The notes under the pieces are model-generated. The model saw only the letters and a program-made list of their open reading frames with translations. It was not told the origin of the DNA and ran no database searches. Of a DNA stretch of 64,000 bases, positions 29,547-39,387 are shown piece after piece. How positions within the stretch are numbered: position 1 is the stretch's first letter; each line of letters starts with the position of its first letter. Made by a program: the position numbers and the translations under genes. The stretch comes from Rubellimicrobium arenae (GTDB taxonomy: Bacteria; Pseudomonadota; Alphaproteobacteria; Rhodobacterales; Rhodobacteraceae). The DNA lies in assembly GCF_017916275.1 (NCBI RefSeq), contig NZ_JAFMST010000010.1:2726-66725 (forward strand). The letters are read 5' to 3'.

Positions 29547-30538
29547 GCCGCAGCTCCTGCCTGGGTGACGCCTTCGGCCGCCGCCGTGACCCAGCAGGCC
29601 GCCGACTGGGATGGACCGAAGCGGAACATGGGGGGCATCTCCTCGGCGCAGCGGGATACGGCGAGTTCGCAGCGGTCCCGGAAGGGGCAACCCTGGCGGA
29701 TGGAGCCGGCGGGCGGCACGGACCCCGGGATCTGGTAAAGGCGCTCCGCCTCGTGGCCGCGGCGCGGCACGCTGCGAAGGAGGCCCCGGGTGTAGGGATG
29801 CTGGGGCCGTGTCAGGATGGTGCGGATGTCGGCCTCCTCGACGACGCGGCCGGCGTACATGACCACCACCCGCTCGCAGACGTCGGCAATGACGCCGAGG
29901 TCGTGCGAGATCAGCAGGATCGCCATGCCGAGCTCGCGCCGGACCGTCTTCATCAGGTCGAGGACCTGGGCCTGGATGGTCACGTCGAGGGCGGTCGTGG
30001 GCTCGTCGGCGATCAGGAGCTTGGGCTCGCAGGCAACGGCCATGGCGATCATGACCCGTTGCCGCATCCCGCCCGAGAACTGGTGCGGATAGGCCCCGAG
30101 CCGGCCCTCGGCGTTGGGGATGCCAACGAGGCGCAGCATCTCGATCGTGCGCTCGCGCCGTTTGGTGCGGTCGCGCCAGCCGTGGAGGAGCAGCGCCTCG
30201 CCGATCTGGTCGCCGACGGTCATCAGCGGGTTCAGCGAGGACATGGGCTCCTGGAAGATCATCGCGATGTCGCGGCCGCGGATCTCCGGCAGCGCGGAGG
30301 CGGGAAGGTCCAGAAGGTTGCGCCCTTCGAACTCGATGCGCCCCTGGACCACGCGCCCGCCGATCAGCCGCATGATGGCGAGCGAGGTGACGGACTTCCC
30401 GGAGCCGCTCTCCCCCACAAGGCCCACGCTTTCGCCCCGCCCGATGGAGAAGCTCACGCCCTCGACGACGCGGATCGGCTTCTTCGGTGAGCCGAACTCG
30501 ATTGTGACGTCTGTCAGCCGCAGAAGGTCCGGGGTCAT
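29543..30538 (-). CDS. Oligopeptide/oligosaccharide ABC transporter ATP-binding protein (DppD/OppD type)
   Basis: 331 residues. Walker [11 protein letters not shown]-loop [18 protein letters not shown], signature [14 protein letters not shown] and Walker [13 protein letters not shown] are intact. The C-terminal extension carries the family Cys motif ([14 protein letters not shown]). It overlaps the upstream permease gene and the downstream ATPase gene by four bases each, indicating translational coupling. Confidence 0.93.
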   Translation of the reverse strand: MTPDLLRLTDVTIEFGSPKKPIRVVEGVSFSIGRGESVGLVGESGSGKSVTSLAIMRLIGGRVVQGRIEFEGRNLLDLPASALPEIRGRDIAMIFQEPMSSLNPLMTVGDQIGEALLLHGWRDRTKRRERTIEMLRLVGIPNAEGRLGAYPHQFSGGMRQRVMIAMAVACEPKLLIADEPTTALDVTIQAQVLDLMKTVRRELGMAILLISHDLGVIADVCERVVVMYAGRVVEEADIRTILTRPQHPYTRGLLRSVPRRGHEAERLYQIPGSVPPAGSIRQGCPFRDRCELAVSRCAEEMPPMFRFGPSQSAACWVTAAAEGVTQAGAAA

Positions 30539-31419
30539 CGCGACGCCTCCGGGTCAAGGGCGTCGCGGACCGCGTCGCCGAGGAGGTTGAAGGCCAGCAC
30601 CACCAGCGTGATGAGCGCGCCCGCGCCGATGATCGGCCAGGGCGAGCCGAACAGGTTGTTGAGCCCGTCGCGGATGATGTTGCCCCAGGACGGGTTCGGC
30701 GGCTGGGTCCCGATCCCGAGGAAGCTCAGCGAGGCTTCGAGCCGGATGGCCGAGGCGATCCAGAGGGTGGTCAGGACGACGATGGGCGCGGCGATGTTGG
30801 GCACCACGTGGCGAAGGATGATCATGGGGGTCCGGAGCCCGACGGCCACCGCCGCCTCGATGTAGGGTTCCTGCTTGACGGCGAGGGTCGAGGCGCGGGC
30901 CACGCGGGCGAAGCCGGGCGTGAAGGCCACGGTCAGGACCGCCACGACGTTCCAGAAGCCGCCCCCCAGGACCGCCGCGATGAGGATGGCCAGCAGCAGC
31001 TCGGGGAAGGCCAGGAGGAGGTCGATGACCCGGCTGATGATCCGGTCGACAAGGCCCCCGAAGTAGCCGGCGATCACGCCCAGGAAGGTCCCGATGATGG
31101 CGGCCAGCACCGGAGAGACGAACCCGAAGATGAGCGAGTTGCGGGAGCCGAAGACGAGGCGCGAGAGGATGTCGCGCCCGAACTGGTCGGTGCCGATGGG
31201 ATGGGCGGCCGAGGGCGGCTTGTTGACGTCGAGGATGCTCTGGGCCAGCGGATCGTAGGGGGCGATCAGCGGCGCCAGCGCGGCCACCAGGATGAACAGG
31301 ATCACGACGACCAGGGCGAAGATCGTCGCGGGCCGGTCGAAGATGACGCGGCGGAGCGTCGCGAAGGCCGAGGGCTGCGCGGCCAGGGGCTGGAGGGCGG
31401 GGTCGATGGAGGCGGTCAT
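30535..31419 (-). CDS. ABC transporter permease (DppC/OppC type)
   Basis: 294 residues with six predicted membrane helices. The N-terminal OppC_N segment precedes [20 protein letters not shown], the diagnostic DppC motif, and the EAA loop [21 protein letters not shown] couples to the ATPases. It forms the heterodimeric pore with the DppB-type subunit, whose gene overlaps it by four bases. Confidence 0.92.
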   Translation of the reverse strand: MTASIDPALQPLAAQPSAFATLRRVIFDRPATIFALVVVILFILVAALAPLIAPYDPLAQSILDVNKPPSAAHPIGTDQFGRDILSRLVFGSRNSLIFGFVSPVLAAIIGTFLGVIAGYFGGLVDRIISRVIDLLLAFPELLLAILIAAVLGGGFWNVVAVLTVAFTPGFARVARASTLAVKQEPYIEAAVAVGLRTPMIILRHVVPNIAAPIVVLTTLWIASAIRLEASLSFLGIGTQPPNPSWGNIIRDGLNNLFGSPWPIIGAGALITLVVLAFNLLGDAVRDALDPEASR

Positions 31420-32351
31420 GATACGCGGATCCGGGGATCGACCAGGACATAGGCGAGGTCCATGGCGAGGTTGATGGCGACCACGAAAAGGGCGAAGACC
31501 ACGATGCCCCCCTGGATCACGGCATAGTCGCGCTCGGCGATGGCGGAGATCAGGAGCTTGCCCAGGCCGGGTCGGTTGAATACGAGCTCGATGGCCACCG
31601 ATCCCGAGAGGGCGGTGAGCGTGGTGAGGCCCAGGCCCGTCGTGAGCGGCAGCAGCGCGTTCCGGAGCCCGTGCCGGTAGATCACCCGGGGCTCGCGCGC
31701 GCCCTTGGCCCGGGCGGTGCGGATGTAGTCCCGCCCCAGCACCTCGAGCAGCGCGGTCCGCGTGAGGCGGCCGAGGAAGGCTGCCTTGATGAAGGCGAGG
31801 GTCAGGGCCGGCAGGAAGACGTGATGCATCCGGTCGAGGAAGCCTTCCCCTCCGCCGTTGATCGGGAACCAGCCGAGGTTGAGCGAGAAGACGATCAGGA
31901 GCAGCGCGCCCAGATAGAAGTCGGGCACCGCATAGCCGATGAGCGAGAAGCCCCGCATCGCGGAGTCCGGCGCCCGGTTCGGGTTCGTCGCCGCCCAGAC
32001 TCCGAAGGGGACGCCGATCAGGACACCCAAGAGGACGGACGCGATGGTCAGTTCGATCGTGTAGGGCAGGTTGTAGGCGATCAGCCCGAGGACATCCCGG
32101 CCGTTCATCATCGAAGCGCCGAAGTCGAGCGTGAGGGAGTTGACGACGAAGGTCAGATACTGCTGCCACAAGGGCGCGTTGAGCCCCATCTTCTCCCGGA
32201 AGGCTTCGCGTTGCTCGGGGGTCGCGAAGTCCCCGAGCGCGGCGACAGCCGGATCCCCGGGCAGGATCCGCATCGCGATGAACACCAGGGTCAGGACGAG
32301 CAGGACGGTCGGAATCGCGTCCAGGAGCCTGACGACGATGTAGCGGGTCAT
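31416..32351 (-). CDS. ABC transporter permease (DppB/OppB type)
   Basis: 311 residues, six predicted helices. The N-terminus is RYIVVRLLDAIPTVLLVLTLVF with RILPGDPA, the standard DppB opening; the EAA-type loop TARAKGAREPRVIYRHGLRN is near 200. It sits between the 845-residue hydrolase-like gene (34 bases upstream) and the DppC gene. Confidence 0.92.
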   Translation of the reverse strand: MTRYIVVRLLDAIPTVLLVLTLVFIAMRILPGDPAVAALGDFATPEQREAFREKMGLNAPLWQQYLTFVVNSLTLDFGASMMNGRDVLGLIAYNLPYTIELTIASVLLGVLIGVPFGVWAATNPNRAPDSAMRGFSLIGYAVPDFYLGALLLIVFSLNLGWFPINGGGEGFLDRMHHVFLPALTLAFIKAAFLGRLTRTALLEVLGRDYIRTARAKGAREPRVIYRHGLRNALLPLTTGLGLTTLTALSGSVAIELVFNRPGLGKLLISAIAERDYAVIQGGIVVFALFVVAINLAMDLAYVLVDPRIRVS

Positions 32352-32385
32352 GGCTGCGTCTCCCGTTGCATGGCGACCGGCCCCG

Positions 32386-34923
32386 TCAGGCCTGCATCAC
32401 CACATGATAGGGCTGGTTCGCCAGATCGCCCGCGAGCCCGGGCACGAGGACGGGCGCGCCCGAGACGGTGGCGCTGGCGAAGAGCTGGAGGTGGAACGGC
32501 GTGTCGAGATAGTCGCCGGGGATGACCGCGACGTAGCCGTTGCCGTCGGCCCGCATGGGATCGGCGCGCCACCGCTTGGACTGGTCCACGACGCGGTACC
32601 GGAGCACGGGCGCCGCGTCCGCCGGGCCGGAGTAGCGGATCGTGAGGTCCCCGCCGCGCAGGAAGGTCTCCGGCACCTCCAGCCCACCGGCCGTCGTGAC
32701 GGGACGGCGCGCCTCGATGGCGGCCGCCGCCCGCTCGGCCTCGGGCGAGAGGGCCAGGCTCTCGGTCCGGCCCCCGCCTCGGAGCGACTCGAGGTCGAGG
32801 AGTTCGTTGCGCATCTCGGCCTGGCGGGACTGCCAGGAGCCGCGCAGCCAGCCCTGCGGTCCGTAGGTCAGGTCGTCGTGGTAGACGTCGCGCGACAGGT
32901 CGGCGATCCGGTCCCAGGCCATGGTGGAGCGGCGGGCGTGGTCGAGCACCCGGTCGAAGAGCACCGAGGCCTTGGTCGCGACGAACAGCTCCGCCCAGAC
33001 CGCCGCGCGGTAGCGTTCGGCGAAGAAGCGGGCCAGCCCGGCGCAGATCTCCACGTCGATGAGGATGCGCTGCGTCTCGGGGCGCAGGTAGTCCCGGGCC
33101 TCCTTGGCGGAGATGAGGGCCTGCTCGGAGGTCCGGGCGAGGTCGGTCAGCCAGTCGGCCACGTCGAGGGGCGTGTAGCGGTGCTCCGTGCCTCCGGCGA
33201 GCAGCTTCTCGACCCATTCGCGGGCCGTCGCGAAAAGCTCGGAGTCGAAGGTGGGGGCGTTGCCGAAGCGGACGGGCGCCGGCATGTCGAAGGTGTAGTT
33301 CAGCCGCCCCATGCCGTCGATCAGGGCAAGGTTGGAGTAGACCTCGGGCCAGTAGTGGTTGTTCGAGGCCGAGGGGCCATGGGTCAGGGAGACCAGGGGC
33401 AGGACCCGGCTGGCGCTGGCGAGACCCTTCTCGCAGGCCTCGGCGGCGTCGCCGCACTCCCGGCGCAGGTGCCGCTGCCAACCGTCGGCCGGCCCGTCCG
33501 GGGCATAGAGGCCACGGCCCCAGACCCGGTACTGGTAGAGGTACTTCTCCCAGTCGCGCCGGGGGGCCAGCCCCTCGCGCTGGTAGTTGAACCGCTGGCC
33601 CGGCACGCCGGTCCCCATGCGGCCCTTGAAGCTGAGCGGCTCGCACCACTCGACCCCGTCGCTCCCGGCGAACATCGAGAGACGTCCGTAGCCCCCTGCA
33701 AGCGCGGGATCGCCCCACAGGAGGATGCGCTGGGTCCCGGCCCAGATGCGGTAAAGGACCGAGTAGTCCTTGTCCTTCCGGAGGAGGTCGCCGTAGCTGT
33801 AGCGCAGGAACTTGCGCGACCCCTCGGAGAGCTGCTCGCGCTCGCTGCGGGCCTGCTCGGGCGGGTATTCCTTCTCGCGGATCGAGGACTGGTGATAGGC
33901 CAGCCCCATGTGCTCGGCCATGTACTTGGGCGAGGCGGTGAACGGCATGCCGGAGCGGCGGGCCAGCTCCAGCGTGGTGTGGTCCAGGCCCTTGCCGTGC
34001 ATGTCGATCTCGACCGGCCGCCCGGCGTCCGCGACGCCCGCGAAGGCCTCCCCCCAGAAGCCGTACTCGCCCTCGGCGATGCCGCCCTCGACATGGACGC
34101 GGAAGGTCAGCCCGGTGATCTCCGGGACCTCGGTGAGGAGCCGCGTGATCGCGGCCCGGCAGTAGGGCGCGAGGTTGTCCCGGGTGACGCCCTCGACGGT
34201 GTAGTTGGCGTTCGGGACGTCGTCGAAGTCGTAGCGCTGCGTCCAGAGCGCCAGCTGGAAGTCGAGCCCGCGCCGCGCGGCCTCCCGTCCGATGAACTTC
34301 AGGGTCTCGAGGTTGCGGTCGCGCTCCTCGTCGGAAAGCTCGGGTACGCGGACGTCGTGGCCGTCGACGGCCAGGAGGAACGGATACGGGAAGTAGAAGT
34401 AGACGTCCCGGATCCAGGCGTTGTGATAGGGGTAGTTGTACCCCATCCCCAGCGTCAGGCTGAAGCGGTTGAACCGGTTCGTGGCCAGCATGGTCAGGTA
34501 GTCGCGCCAGCCGTCCCGGTCGTGGAACCAGCCCAGGTCCTCGGATTCGGAGCAGAAGAGCCGGGCGATGGACCGGATGCGGGCGGAGGGCCGCTCGACC
34601 AGCGGGAACGGCCCGGCGAAAGGGTCGTCCCCCTCGGCGTGGCGCGCGCGGTCCGCGAGCTCGGTCAGGGCATAGACCAGACCACGCGCGTCGTGGCCCC
34701 AGACCGAGATCGCCTCATCGTCCCGCCAGATGGCGAAGGCCTCGGCCGCGTCCGGGCATTCGACCGGGGCGCCGGAGCCGTCCGCGACCAGCCTGATCGG
34801 GAGGCCGGCGCCCGAGGGTCGGTTCCGCAGGGCCTGGCGAAGGTCCTCGCAGGCCCAGGCAGTCGCGCCAGCGGCGGCGAGTCCGGCGGGGTCGTCGATC
34901 CGGAGATCCGGTTGGTAAGGCAT
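32386..34923 (-). CDS. Large cytoplasmic hydrolase-like protein of uncertain glycosidase family
   Basis: 845 residues, no signal peptide. The N-terminal 100 residues (with VWGHDARGLVYALTELADR) look like the alpha-glucuronidase/GH20-type N-terminal alpha/beta domain that precedes a TIM barrel. The next 350 residues fit a barrel: LATNRFNRFSLTLGMGYNYP, FQLALWTQRYDFDD, GLTFRVHVEGG and GEYGFWGEAF contain candidate catalytic Glu residues. A helical region and a C-terminal beta-sandwich follow. I think of GH67/GH115-like enzymes but cannot place it in a numbered family. The position between the solute-binding protein and permease genes argues that it acts on the transported solute. Function is inferred from context. 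Confidence 0.6.
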   Translation of the reverse strand: MPYQPDLRIDDPAGLAAAGATAWACEDLRQALRNRPSGAGLPIRLVADGSGAPVECPDAAEAFAIWRDDEAISVWGHDARGLVYALTELADRARHAEGDDPFAGPFPLVERPSARIRSIARLFCSESEDLGWFHDRDGWRDYLTMLATNRFNRFSLTLGMGYNYPYHNAWIRDVYFYFPYPFLLAVDGHDVRVPELSDEERDRNLETLKFIGREAARRGLDFQLALWTQRYDFDDVPNANYTVEGVTRDNLAPYCRAAITRLLTEVPEITGLTFRVHVEGGIAEGEYGFWGEAFAGVADAGRPVEIDMHGKGLDHTTLELARRSGMPFTASPKYMAEHMGLAYHQSSIREKEYPPEQARSEREQLSEGSRKFLRYSYGDLLRKDKDYSVLYRIWAGTQRILLWGDPALAGGYGRLSMFAGSDGVEWCEPLSFKGRMGTGVPGQRFNYQREGLAPRRDWEKYLYQYRVWGRGLYAPDGPADGWQRHLRRECGDAAEACEKGLASASRVLPLVSLTHGPSASNNHYWPEVYSNLALIDGMGRLNYTFDMPAPVRFGNAPTFDSELFATAREWVEKLLAGGTEHRYTPLDVADWLTDLARTSEQALISAKEARDYLRPETQRILIDVEICAGLARFFAERYRAAVWAELFVATKASVLFDRVLDHARRSTMAWDRIADLSRDVYHDDLTYGPQGWLRGSWQSRQAEMRNELLDLESLRGGGRTESLALSPEAERAAAAIEARRPVTTAGGLEVPETFLRGGDLTIRYSGPADAAPVLRYRVVDQSKRWRADPMRADGNGYVAVIPGDYLDTPFHLQLFASATVSGAPVLVPGLAGDLANQPYHVVMQA

Positions 34924-35012
34924 GGGCGAGCGGTCCTGATCACGATTCCAGAGGAAGCGCGGGCGCGGGAAGTGCGGGAGTTCCGGCGCGCCCGCGCCGA
35001 GGCGGGCTGGCG

Positions 35013-36632
35013 TCAGCCGGCGAAGCTGGCCTTCGTCAGCCGCCAGTGGGCGTAGCCGGACTGGACCTCGTAGCCGAGATCGAGGTCGGCGGCCCGGACC
35101 ATCATGTAGCCGTTGGTGACGATCGGCAGGAGCGGCAGGTCGGTCAGGATCTTGACCTCCATGTCCCTGACCATCGCCAGGCGCTTCTCAAGGTCGGACT
35201 CCGCCATCGTGGCCGCCAGCATCTCGTCGATGCCGGGGACGACGACCCCGTACCGGGAGAAGTTGGGCCCGCCGGAGCCGTCCGGCTTGACCTCGGAGGT
35301 GGCGGCGAGCTGCTCGGAGATGGCTTGCGTCGGCACCGGGGGATAGGCCGCCGAGCGTTGGTACAGCGTGTTCGTGCCGGTGGCCTGGTCGGCATGGAAG
35401 GCCGTGTGGTCCCGGAGCTCGAGCTCCATCTCCACGCCGCCTTCGCGCAGGAGTTGCTGGATCATCAGCATGATCGAGGAATAGTCCTCGCGCTGCGAGG
35501 TGTAGGCCTTGAACGAGAACCCGTTCGGGTGGCCCGCTTCGGCCAGCAGCTCCTTGGCCTTTTCGACGTTCCGCTCGTAGCGGATCTCCTCGGGGATCGT
35601 CTCGGCCGTGAAGCCGCCCGGGAAGGAGGGCGGGTTGATGCCCCAGGTCCGCTGGCCGAAGGGGGCCATGGCTTCGGCGATCTGGCCGCGGTCGATCAGG
35701 TAGGCGACGGCCTGCCGGACCCGTACGTCGTCGAAGGGCGGCGCCGCCAGGTTGAAGGAGATGGTGAAGAAGGACCCGGGCGAGGCGACATCGAAATGCA
35801 GGCCGGGCGATTGCGCCTGGATCGAGGGAACCCATCCCGGCGCACGCACGCCCTCCATCATGTGGATGTCGCCGGACATGAGGGCCAGGGTGCGGGCCGT
35901 CGTGTCGGCGATGTACATGGTCTGGAGACGGGGGACGAGCGGGGCCTCGCCCCAGTAGTCCGGGTTCGCCGCCAGGAGGATGCCTTGGCTCGGATCCTCC
36001 GCGACGCTCTCGAGCTGGTAGGGCCCGGTGCCGATCGGGTCGCGTTCGAAGGCCTCGGTGCCCTTCTCCTCATAGGCCTTCTTCGAGACGATCGAGGCCG
36101 AGTGGTGCAACAGCGTGCCCATGATGAAGAGCGGATCCGGCAGCTTGAGCTGCAAGGTCACCGTATCGGGCGTGTCGGCCGTCACGCTCTCGAGGTTCTC
36201 GTAGAGCGCCGACCTCACGCCCAGCTCCTCGGGGTTGAGCAGGCGGTCGAAGCTGAATTTGACGTCCTCCGAGGTGAGCGGGCCGTACCCTTTGTGGAAC
36301 TGGACGTCCGGCCTCAGCTTGAAGGTCCAGGTGCGGCTGTCCTCGCTGGCCGTCCAGCTCTCGGCAAGGCTCGGCTGGACCTCCTCCACGCTGTCGGGGA
36401 AGCGGCCGAGCGGCATGTCCACCAGGGTATCGAACATGTGGATGATGGCCCATTCGTCGGCGCCCTGGATGGAACGCGCCGGGTCCAGCGTCCGGAAGCC
36501 ACGTGCCGAGAGAGCGATCCGCAGGGTGTCCGAGCCCTGAGCGATGGCCCTGGCTGCGAATGTCGAAGTTAATGCGAGTCCGGCAAAAGCCGCTCCTGAC
36601 CTTCCGACGAAGGCCCGACGAGTAAGCGTCAT
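35013..36632 (-). CDS. Family 5 extracellular solute-binding protein
   Basis: 539 residues. The start is preceded by GGAGG at eight bases. The N-terminus (MTLTRRAFVGRSGAAFAGLAL) has a twin-arginine-like signal, cleavage near ARAIAQ. The body follows the SBP_bac_5 pattern (PSLAESWTASEDSRTWTFKL, RPDVQFHKGYGPLTSEDVKFSFDR, DPIGTGPYQL). These proteins deliver peptides, or in some clusters oligosaccharides, to Dpp/Opp-type transporters. It is the first gene of the minus-strand operon, divergent from the LacI-type regulator, with twin operators between. Confidence 0.92.
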   Translation of the reverse strand: MTLTRRAFVGRSGAAFAGLALTSTFAARAIAQGSDTLRIALSARGFRTLDPARSIQGADEWAIIHMFDTLVDMPLGRFPDSVEEVQPSLAESWTASEDSRTWTFKLRPDVQFHKGYGPLTSEDVKFSFDRLLNPEELGVRSALYENLESVTADTPDTVTLQLKLPDPLFIMGTLLHHSASIVSKKAYEEKGTEAFERDPIGTGPYQLESVAEDPSQGILLAANPDYWGEAPLVPRLQTMYIADTTARTLALMSGDIHMMEGVRAPGWVPSIQAQSPGLHFDVASPGSFFTISFNLAAPPFDDVRVRQAVAYLIDRGQIAEAMAPFGQRTWGINPPSFPGGFTAETIPEEIRYERNVEKAKELLAEAGHPNGFSFKAYTSQREDYSSIMLMIQQLLREGGVEMELELRDHTAFHADQATGTNTLYQRSAAYPPVPTQAISEQLAATSEVKPDGSGGPNFSRYGVVVPGIDEMLAATMAESDLEKRLAMVRDMEVKILTDLPLLPIVTNGYMMVRAADLDLGYEVQSGYAHWRLTKASFAG

Positions 36633-36717
36633 CGATTTTCCTCCCTTGGATGCCGCCCCTCCTCCGGGTCGGCCTAGCGCGTTGTGTATGGCCCTTGTGC
36701 CGGACCTGATTCGGAGT

Positions 36718-36733
36718 TTGGTAGCGCTGTCAT
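36718..36733 (+). promoter_or_regulatory. LacI-family operator, copy 1
   Basis: TTGGTAGCGCTGTCAT with the AGCGCT core and TGGTA..TGTCA arms of LacI/GalR-type operators. It lies in the divergent region between the solute-binding protein gene and the regulator gene. Confidence 0.75.
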
Positions 36734-36738
36734 CTGAA

Positions 36739-36754
36739 TTGGTAGCGCTGTCAT
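36739..36754 (+). promoter_or_regulatory. LacI-family operator, copy 2
   Basis: An identical 16-mer starting 21 bases after the first, so the two sites lie on the same face of the helix two turns apart. This fits cooperative binding or occlusion of divergent promoters by the adjacent LacI-type protein. Confidence 0.75.
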
Positions 36755-36826
36755 TGTGATTTGGTCAACGAGAAATGTCCGTGATACAATCTGCCATGGA
36801 ACGCTGGATGTCAGGACGTGAGCCGC

Positions 36827-37921
36827 ATGAGAGCCGATAGGCGACCCACCCTCACGGACGTGGCACGGCTGGCGCACTGCAGTCCGATCACCGCATCACG
36901 GGCCATCAACACTCCCGGGATCGTCTCGGTGGATCTGCGCGAGCGCGTCATGGCCGCCGTCGAGCATCTGGGCTATCGACCCAATCTCAATGCTCGCGCG
37001 CTGGCCTCGACCAGGACGCATGTGGTCGGCGTGATCGTGCCCTCCCTTGCCCAGCACATCTTCAGCGACGTGCTCCGGGGCGTGTACGATGCCGTGCAGC
37101 CTACGCCCCTCCGGGTCCACCTGGGCAACACCCATTATGACCCGGCGGAGGAGGAGCGCCTCATCGGCGAGTTCCTGCGGCACAAGCCGGCCGCGATGAT
37201 CGTCTCGGGCATCGACCAGAGTCCCCTGGCGCGAAGCATGCTGGCGGATGCCGGCTGCCCGGTGGTCCAGATGATGGACCTGACCGGGGATCCCATCGAT
37301 CGGGTCGTCGGCTTCTCGCACGTGGATGCGGGCTACAAGATGACCCGGCACCTCATCGATCAGGGCTATCGCCGCATCGGCTACCTGTTCCTGGTTGGCT
37401 GGATGAACACCCGGTCCGTCGGGCGCCTGCAGGGCTGGCAGCGAGCCCTCGAGGAGGCGGGTCTCTACGACCCCTCTCTGCTGATGACCCGTACAAGCAA
37501 GGACCCGGAGGGCCAGTCGCGCCAGCAACGCGGCGAGGTGATCACGCCCCTCCATGCCCGTGCGGGGCTCCGGGAGCTTCTCGCCATGACGCCCAGGGTC
37601 GATGCCGTCTTCTGTAACAACGACCCCCTGGCTCTGGGGGTCCTGTTCGAGGCGATCGCCCAGGGATTGCGTGTCCCCGAGGACCTGGGCATTGCCGGCT
37701 TCAACGACAGCGACATGATCTTGGGCGCCCACCCCAGCCTGACAAGTCTGCGCACGCCCCGCTACGAGATCGGGTTCCGTGCGGTCGAGGAGGCGCTTGC
37801 CGTCATCCAGGGGCAGCCGAACCCCGAGCCGATCATCGACCTCGGAACAGAGGTGTCCTTCCGCAAGAGCACGGATCGTTGTGGCCGACTGCCAATGGAC
37901 GAGGCGGTTGGCCGGACTTAG
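36827..37921 (+). CDS. LacI-family transcriptional regulator, GntR/IdnR-like
   Basis: 364 residues from ATG 36827; a GTG at 36818 lies only two bases after AGGA and is less likely. The HTH is TLTDVARLAHCSPITASRAIN (about 6-26), followed by a hinge helix (PNLNARALAS). The effector domain is close to the gluconate repressor pattern (VVQMMDLTGDPIDRVVGF and DAVFCNNDPLALGVLFEA). It probably represses the divergent solute-binding protein-transporter-hydrolase operon from the twin operators and responds to a sugar or sugar-acid product. The ligand is unknown. Confidence 0.88.
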   Translation: MRADRRPTLTDVARLAHCSPITASRAINTPGIVSVDLRERVMAAVEHLGYRPNLNARALASTRTHVVGVIVPSLAQHIFSDVLRGVYDAVQPTPLRVHLGNTHYDPAEEERLIGEFLRHKPAAMIVSGIDQSPLARSMLADAGCPVVQMMDLTGDPIDRVVGFSHVDAGYKMTRHLIDQGYRRIGYLFLVGWMNTRSVGRLQGWQRALEEAGLYDPSLLMTRTSKDPEGQSRQQRGEVITPLHARAGLRELLAMTPRVDAVFCNNDPLALGVLFEAIAQGLRVPEDLGIAGFNDSDMILGAHPSLTSLRTPRYEIGFRAVEEALAVIQGQPNPEPIIDLGTEVSFRKSTDRCGRLPMDEAVGRT

Positions 37922-37941
37922 CCGCAAGTGGCGCAGGTGAA

Positions 37942-37981
37942 TGTCCCGAGGCGGGGACGGCACGCCATCCCCGCCCGGACA
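37942..37981. terminator. Bidirectional terminator-like hairpin between convergent genes
   Basis: GGCGGGGA (37950-37957) pairs perfectly with TCCCCGCC (37968-37975); outer TGTCC/GGACA (37942-37946, 37977-37981) can extend the stem. It lies just after the regulator stop codon and before the convergent SGNH gene. There is no T run. Confidence 0.6.
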
Positions 37982-38004
37982 GGCTCATACGGGCGTCGCC
38001 TGGA

Positions 38005-39387
38005 TCACTGGCCGATCCCGAGAAGCGAAAGGTCGATGGACTGGGCCATGGCCTCGTAGCCTGCGTCATTGGGATGGAGGTGGTCTCCCTTGTCGAACGC
38101 CGCCTGGATCCGGCCGGGGCTCGCAGGGTCCTGTACGGCCTGATCGAAGTCGATCACCCCGTCAAACGCGCCGCCCGTGCGGATCCACTCGTTGACCGCC
38201 TGCCGCTTCGCTTCTTTTGCTTCGTTGTAGTAGCCCTCGAGCGGCCCGCCCTCGAACGCATTGTTGAAGGGCGTGAGAGTTGCCCCGATGATGCGCAGGT
38301 CATGGGCGTGGGCACGATCGATGAGTTGCCGGTAGCCTTGGATGATCTGCTCGGCCGTAGGGGCGGGCTCGCCCTCGGGGACCAGGGCGCTGTCCGGCCA
38401 GCCGATGTCATTGATGCCCATCATCAGCACCACGGTGTCCACGCCCGGATGGCTGAGCACGTCGCGGTCGAACCGGGCCAGGGCATTCTCTCCCATGCGG
38501 TCGCGTAGCACGCGCGCGCCCGAGATGCCCTCGTTCAGAATGGTCACCTCGGCGCCCATGGGCACGATCCGCTCGGCCAGTTGATCCGGGTATCGGTTGT
38601 TGGCGTCCAGCGTGGAGCCGTCGCCGTCGGTGATCGAGTCCCCGAAGAGCACGATGGAACGCGTTCCGGGAACCGCATCGATGGCGATGCCGCTGAGCCA
38701 GATGCGGGAAGGAAAGGTCTGCGTGGCCTCGAAGGTCTCGTCGTCCGCGACATTGCCGGTGCCGATGTAGGCCGTCTGCCGCGCATCATTGTGCCAGGTC
38801 GTCGTTGGCGCGACCTCGGGCAGGTAGAGGCTGACGGACAGGGAACCGAGGTCCTGGACGGCAAGGTCCACGGGATCGCTCCAGACCGGCGCGCCCGGGG
38901 GCACCGTGATGCCCTGCTCGCCGCCGAAGGTCAGCACCTGATCGGTGCCGGGCTGGATGGCGCCGCTCTCGCCCGCCAGGGCCACATGCGCTTCCCCGAT
39001 CACCAGCGGATGCTCGCCATATTCGTTGGAGAACTCCACCCGGATCCGGTCGCCGCCCTGACTCACCCGCACGACCTGCCGGATGGTCTGATCGCGAAGG
39101 GAGCGGGGGATCCCGGGCGCCGCGAAGAAGTCATCGCCCCAGTCCTGCTGCGGGCTCGCCGTCCAGGTGTCGATCCAGTTTCCCGCTCCGGCCGCTCAGT
39201 CCGCGCCAGTCGTCTCGACTTGAGTGTCAGGACTGGACGTCTGGTTCCCGGGGTCGGTTGCAGCCTCTTGGGCCGCCAGCCCGATGGGTTGAGCGCCAAG
39301 CAGGGCAGCGATCGTGATGGCAGTCAGGGCTCGGCAGGGCTTCATCGTCAGGAACGCCGCCGAACGGCCTTGGTTCGCTTTGAACAT
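38005..39387 (-). pseudogene. Exported SGNH/GDSL hydrolase interrupted by an in-frame TGA
   Basis: Reading from ATG 39387 (after GGAGGAGG), a signal peptide (about residues 15-40) is followed by an in-frame TGA at 39198-39196. The same frame then continues without interruption as NWIDTWTASPQQDWGDDFF and on through the full hydrolase: block I VLFGDSITDGDGS, LNEGISGARVL, MGINDIG and the terminal DHLHPNDAGYEAMA. The family acts on acyl or acetyl esters of polysaccharides and lipids. With the stop, the secretion signal is separated from the catalytic domain; a GTG at 39072 could start a cytoplasmic remnant. Nonsense mutation or sequence error, not a natural domain boundary. Confidence 0.8.

Noticed and set aside
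39196-39198. Selenocysteine insertion at the in-frame TGA of the SGNH gene
   Set aside because: SGNH hydrolases do not use selenocysteine, the stop lies outside the active site, and no SECIS-like hairpin was evident just downstream.
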